A stretch of 64,000 bases of DNA from Augochlora pura (lineage: Eukaryota > Arthropoda > Insecta > Hymenoptera > Halictidae), in contig NC_135773.1 in NCBI RefSeq assembly GCF_028453695.1, positions 22,989,782 through 23,053,781 on the forward strand. Direction: 5' to 3'. The translations under genes and the position numbers were made by a program. Each line of letters begins with the position of its first letter. Positions within the stretch are counted from its first letter, which is position 1. The notes under the pieces were generated by a model that was not told the origin of the DNA, made no database searches, and saw only the letters and a list, made by a program, of their open reading frames with translations. This document shows, piece after piece, positions 62,170-64,000 of the stretch.

Positions 62170-63050
62170 TCTTATTGTTTGGACTTCTGCCTTTAAAAAA
62201 AAATTGTATCGATTAGTTATTTAGCTTAATTTTTATTACAGTTTAAAGATGGAAGAACAAGGCGTTTCAGACATATTTTATTATTTCTAAAAAATTTGAC
62301 ATTGATATAAATTTAATGTTTGTACTACGTAGTGACAGCAGTCTGGTAAACAAAGACGTAGAATAATTTCGAGAACGCTGATGGAATAAAAAATCATTAT
62401 ATGTAGTCAACGATGCGTTGCACCGCGCTATAGCGTGCAAACTTTGACGGTATGTGAAAGCGTGTTCATATTTATCTACTGAAGTTGGCCCTGTAATGTG
62501 CAAACGACACGAGAACCGCTGAATATTTAAACGAAAAATTGCATAAATATTGTAATATTAATGGCTAGGCTACGAATGTCTAGCCATTACAAATATGCAA
62601 CAAGCGTGTGACATTTATGCACGATAAATATGTAAAACATGCGTTTGTAAATATAGACTATATATCCAAAATTATCTATTTTAGTATCTATTTTATATAA
62701 AAATATACATTTGTATAAACTAATAGCAATCCTAAAACTATACTTAGGCTTTTCTATATTAATGCATCTATTTCAAATGTAAATTGTTTAATATATATAC
62801 AACTAATACTATTATATATTATTAGATATAGTATATTATATATATTACAGTATATATAGTACGCTAATAATAAATATATAGATTATTAATATAATATAAT
62901 GTATATATCTAATTTATTGTGTCTACGATTTCGTCAGCAGAGCAAGTTAGCTCGGCAAACGGTGGCCTCCCATGGCGACTAATAATGGCGCTCGTTTATT
63001 AGAGCAGACAGAAAGGCAGGGTTAAGTCGCGCGCAACGTCTGTGCCGAAA
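62170..63050. other. AT-rich non-genic stretch
   Basis: Highly AT-rich, with TATATATTA-type low-complexity sequence around 62,780-62,910. No gene supported. Confidence 0.5.
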
Positions 63051-63195
63051 ATAAGAATTATGCGGATGCCACCGGCGGCCGAAAACCCCGAGAATCGTCT
63101 GCCACGGCTGTGTGACAGTGACATTTCGCCCTTAACCGTGCTCGGTTGCGGTGAAAGAGGGGGGAAGATCTCTTAGAGTAGGGGACGTAGAAGGA

Positions 63196-63228
63196 AAAGG
63201 AGAGAGAGAGAGAGAAAGAGAGAAGACA
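63196..63228. repeat. GA-rich simple sequence
   Basis: GGAGAGAGAGAGAGAAAGAG followed by AGAAGA. No clear gene boundary attached. Confidence 0.7.
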
Positions 63229-63464
63229 AAGAAACTTGAACCTGCACTCGCGCGGGAGTCGCATCCGCGAGAGACGCCTAATAACATGTTCAATCCACAG
63301 GCAAGCATAATCTTATCTCCGCGTGGCGAGGAGTGGAAGGTTGCGGATACAGTTAAGTAGCGGCACTTTGATCCACAAATGCACCATGTGTTCCGAGTAT
63401 CGAGCGAGCTGCCGATTCCAGCTGCGATAGAAACTTATCAATACGCTGAAAAACTCATGCTCAC

Positions 63465-63546
63465 ACTTTAGCACCGTTTCGCTGTCGAGCTCGTAACATT
63501 CCTCGAAATCAAAATGATTCGTTCCATTGCCAGCCGTTCCTTCCAT
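63465..63546 (-). CDS. Possible short first exon, unidentified
   Basis: An ATG at 63,546 on the minus strand opens 27 codons (MEGTAGNGTNHFDFEECYEL, then DSETVLK) ending at a strong donor, AAAGT|GTGAGC. The peptide is acidic with one cysteine and resembles no family I know. It could be the first exon of the unidentified gene at 60.9-62.2 kb, but the phase does not match the nearest candidate exon directly. Confidence 0.2.
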
Positions 63547-63654
63547 CGAACTCGTATTCTTTATCGACGGCGAACAGTGGACTCAGTGAAACATAATATA
63601 TGTATAGTTTTACAATATTAAACAATATTATAACAGTAGACAAAATTTAAAAAA

Positions 63655-63725
63655 TTTGTATATTACAGAAAATAATTGATTCTTTTTTTAATTCCGAATT
63701 AAATTCTAATTTTTATCGAACGTGA
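63655..63725. mobile_element. Internal fragment of the TTAA-CACATATTCGTCC family
   Basis: TATTACAGAAAATAATTGAT, then TTAATTC and AAATTCTAATTTTTATC, closely match the interior of the element at 39,403 (positions about 39,450-39,505). Neither terminus is preserved. Confidence 0.5.
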
Positions 63726-64000
63726 ATTATTCACCATAAACAACGAAAAGATTTACGTAGTTAATTATTTACCTTGTATGAGAAAGATGTTTGCAGAAGT
63801 TGATAAATCTTGTGCAGAGGGGAAAACTTCAAAATGAAAAATTCGTCTCGTACAGTGATTCTTTTATCTAGGGATAGATCAAACTGGTCATTATGTGATT
63901 ATCCTCTTGACTCCGTTGACGCCGTTGTGTCCTGCATTGTACCGTGTGTGTATTAGCATAACAAATTAATTTGTAAATCTCGAAAGTTAATTGCGCCATC

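Noticed and set aside
1..64000. CRISPR arrays, operons, riboswitches, phage or plasmid functions
   Set aside because: The tandem repeats lack regularly spaced unique spacers, all identified genes are spliced eukaryotic genes, and no prokaryotic gene is present.

Overview
This window is insect nuclear DNA. Small spliced genes with GT-AG introns sit in long AT-rich intergenic DNA, and the encoded proteins are animal orthologues. The low GC with CpG-rich patches and the gene style suggest Hymenoptera (bee or ant); that assignment is inference.

Layout. Positions 1-24.5 kb hold no gene I can support, only degenerate tandem repeats, inverted-repeat elements and simple sequence. Five genes could be rebuilt exon by exon with a continuous reading frame. 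They are the nucleoporin aladin (24,857-26,717, +, 5 exons, 526 aa); a five-zinc-finger GLIS/lame-duck-type transcription factor (31,054-34,919, +, 5 coding exons, 636 aa); a GILT-type lysosomal thiol reductase (35,689-38,490, -, 5 exons, 231 aa); the Sel1-repeat mitochondrial assembly factor COA7 (41,267-42,128, -, 3 exons, 234 aa); and a KIF17/OSM-3-type kinesin-2 motor (45,050-52,059, +, 5 exons, 814 aa). The first kinesin exon is only 72 bases and lies about 3.9 kb upstream of the rest of the motor. A weak, unidentified minus-strand gene may occupy 60.8-63.5 kb. The genes share no pathway; this is an ordinary gene neighbourhood, not a cluster.

The most structured non-genic signal is a set of short inverted-repeat elements bounded by TTAA, the target site used by piggyBac-type transposons. 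One family has termini TTAACCCTTTGCACTCG, a second TTAACACATATTCGTCC and a third TTAACCTCTTAGG. A second-family terminus at 37,554 runs directly into a decayed acidic reading frame resembling a piggyBac transposase N-terminus. A related decayed reading frame lies on the minus strand at 59.4-59.7 kb. This suggests the source of the second family. There is also a mariner transposase relic at 54.4-54.8 kb, with a related terminal fragment near 10.2 kb.

Other points of note are a CCAAT box plus RFX-type X-box upstream of aladin, a shortened loop 5 in the kinesin motor, a CXXS instead of CXXC active site in GILT, and a charged insertion between zinc fingers 1 and 2 of the GLIS-type factor. All coordinates were derived by eye. 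Splice sites are supported by GT/AG signals and frame continuity, not by transcripts.
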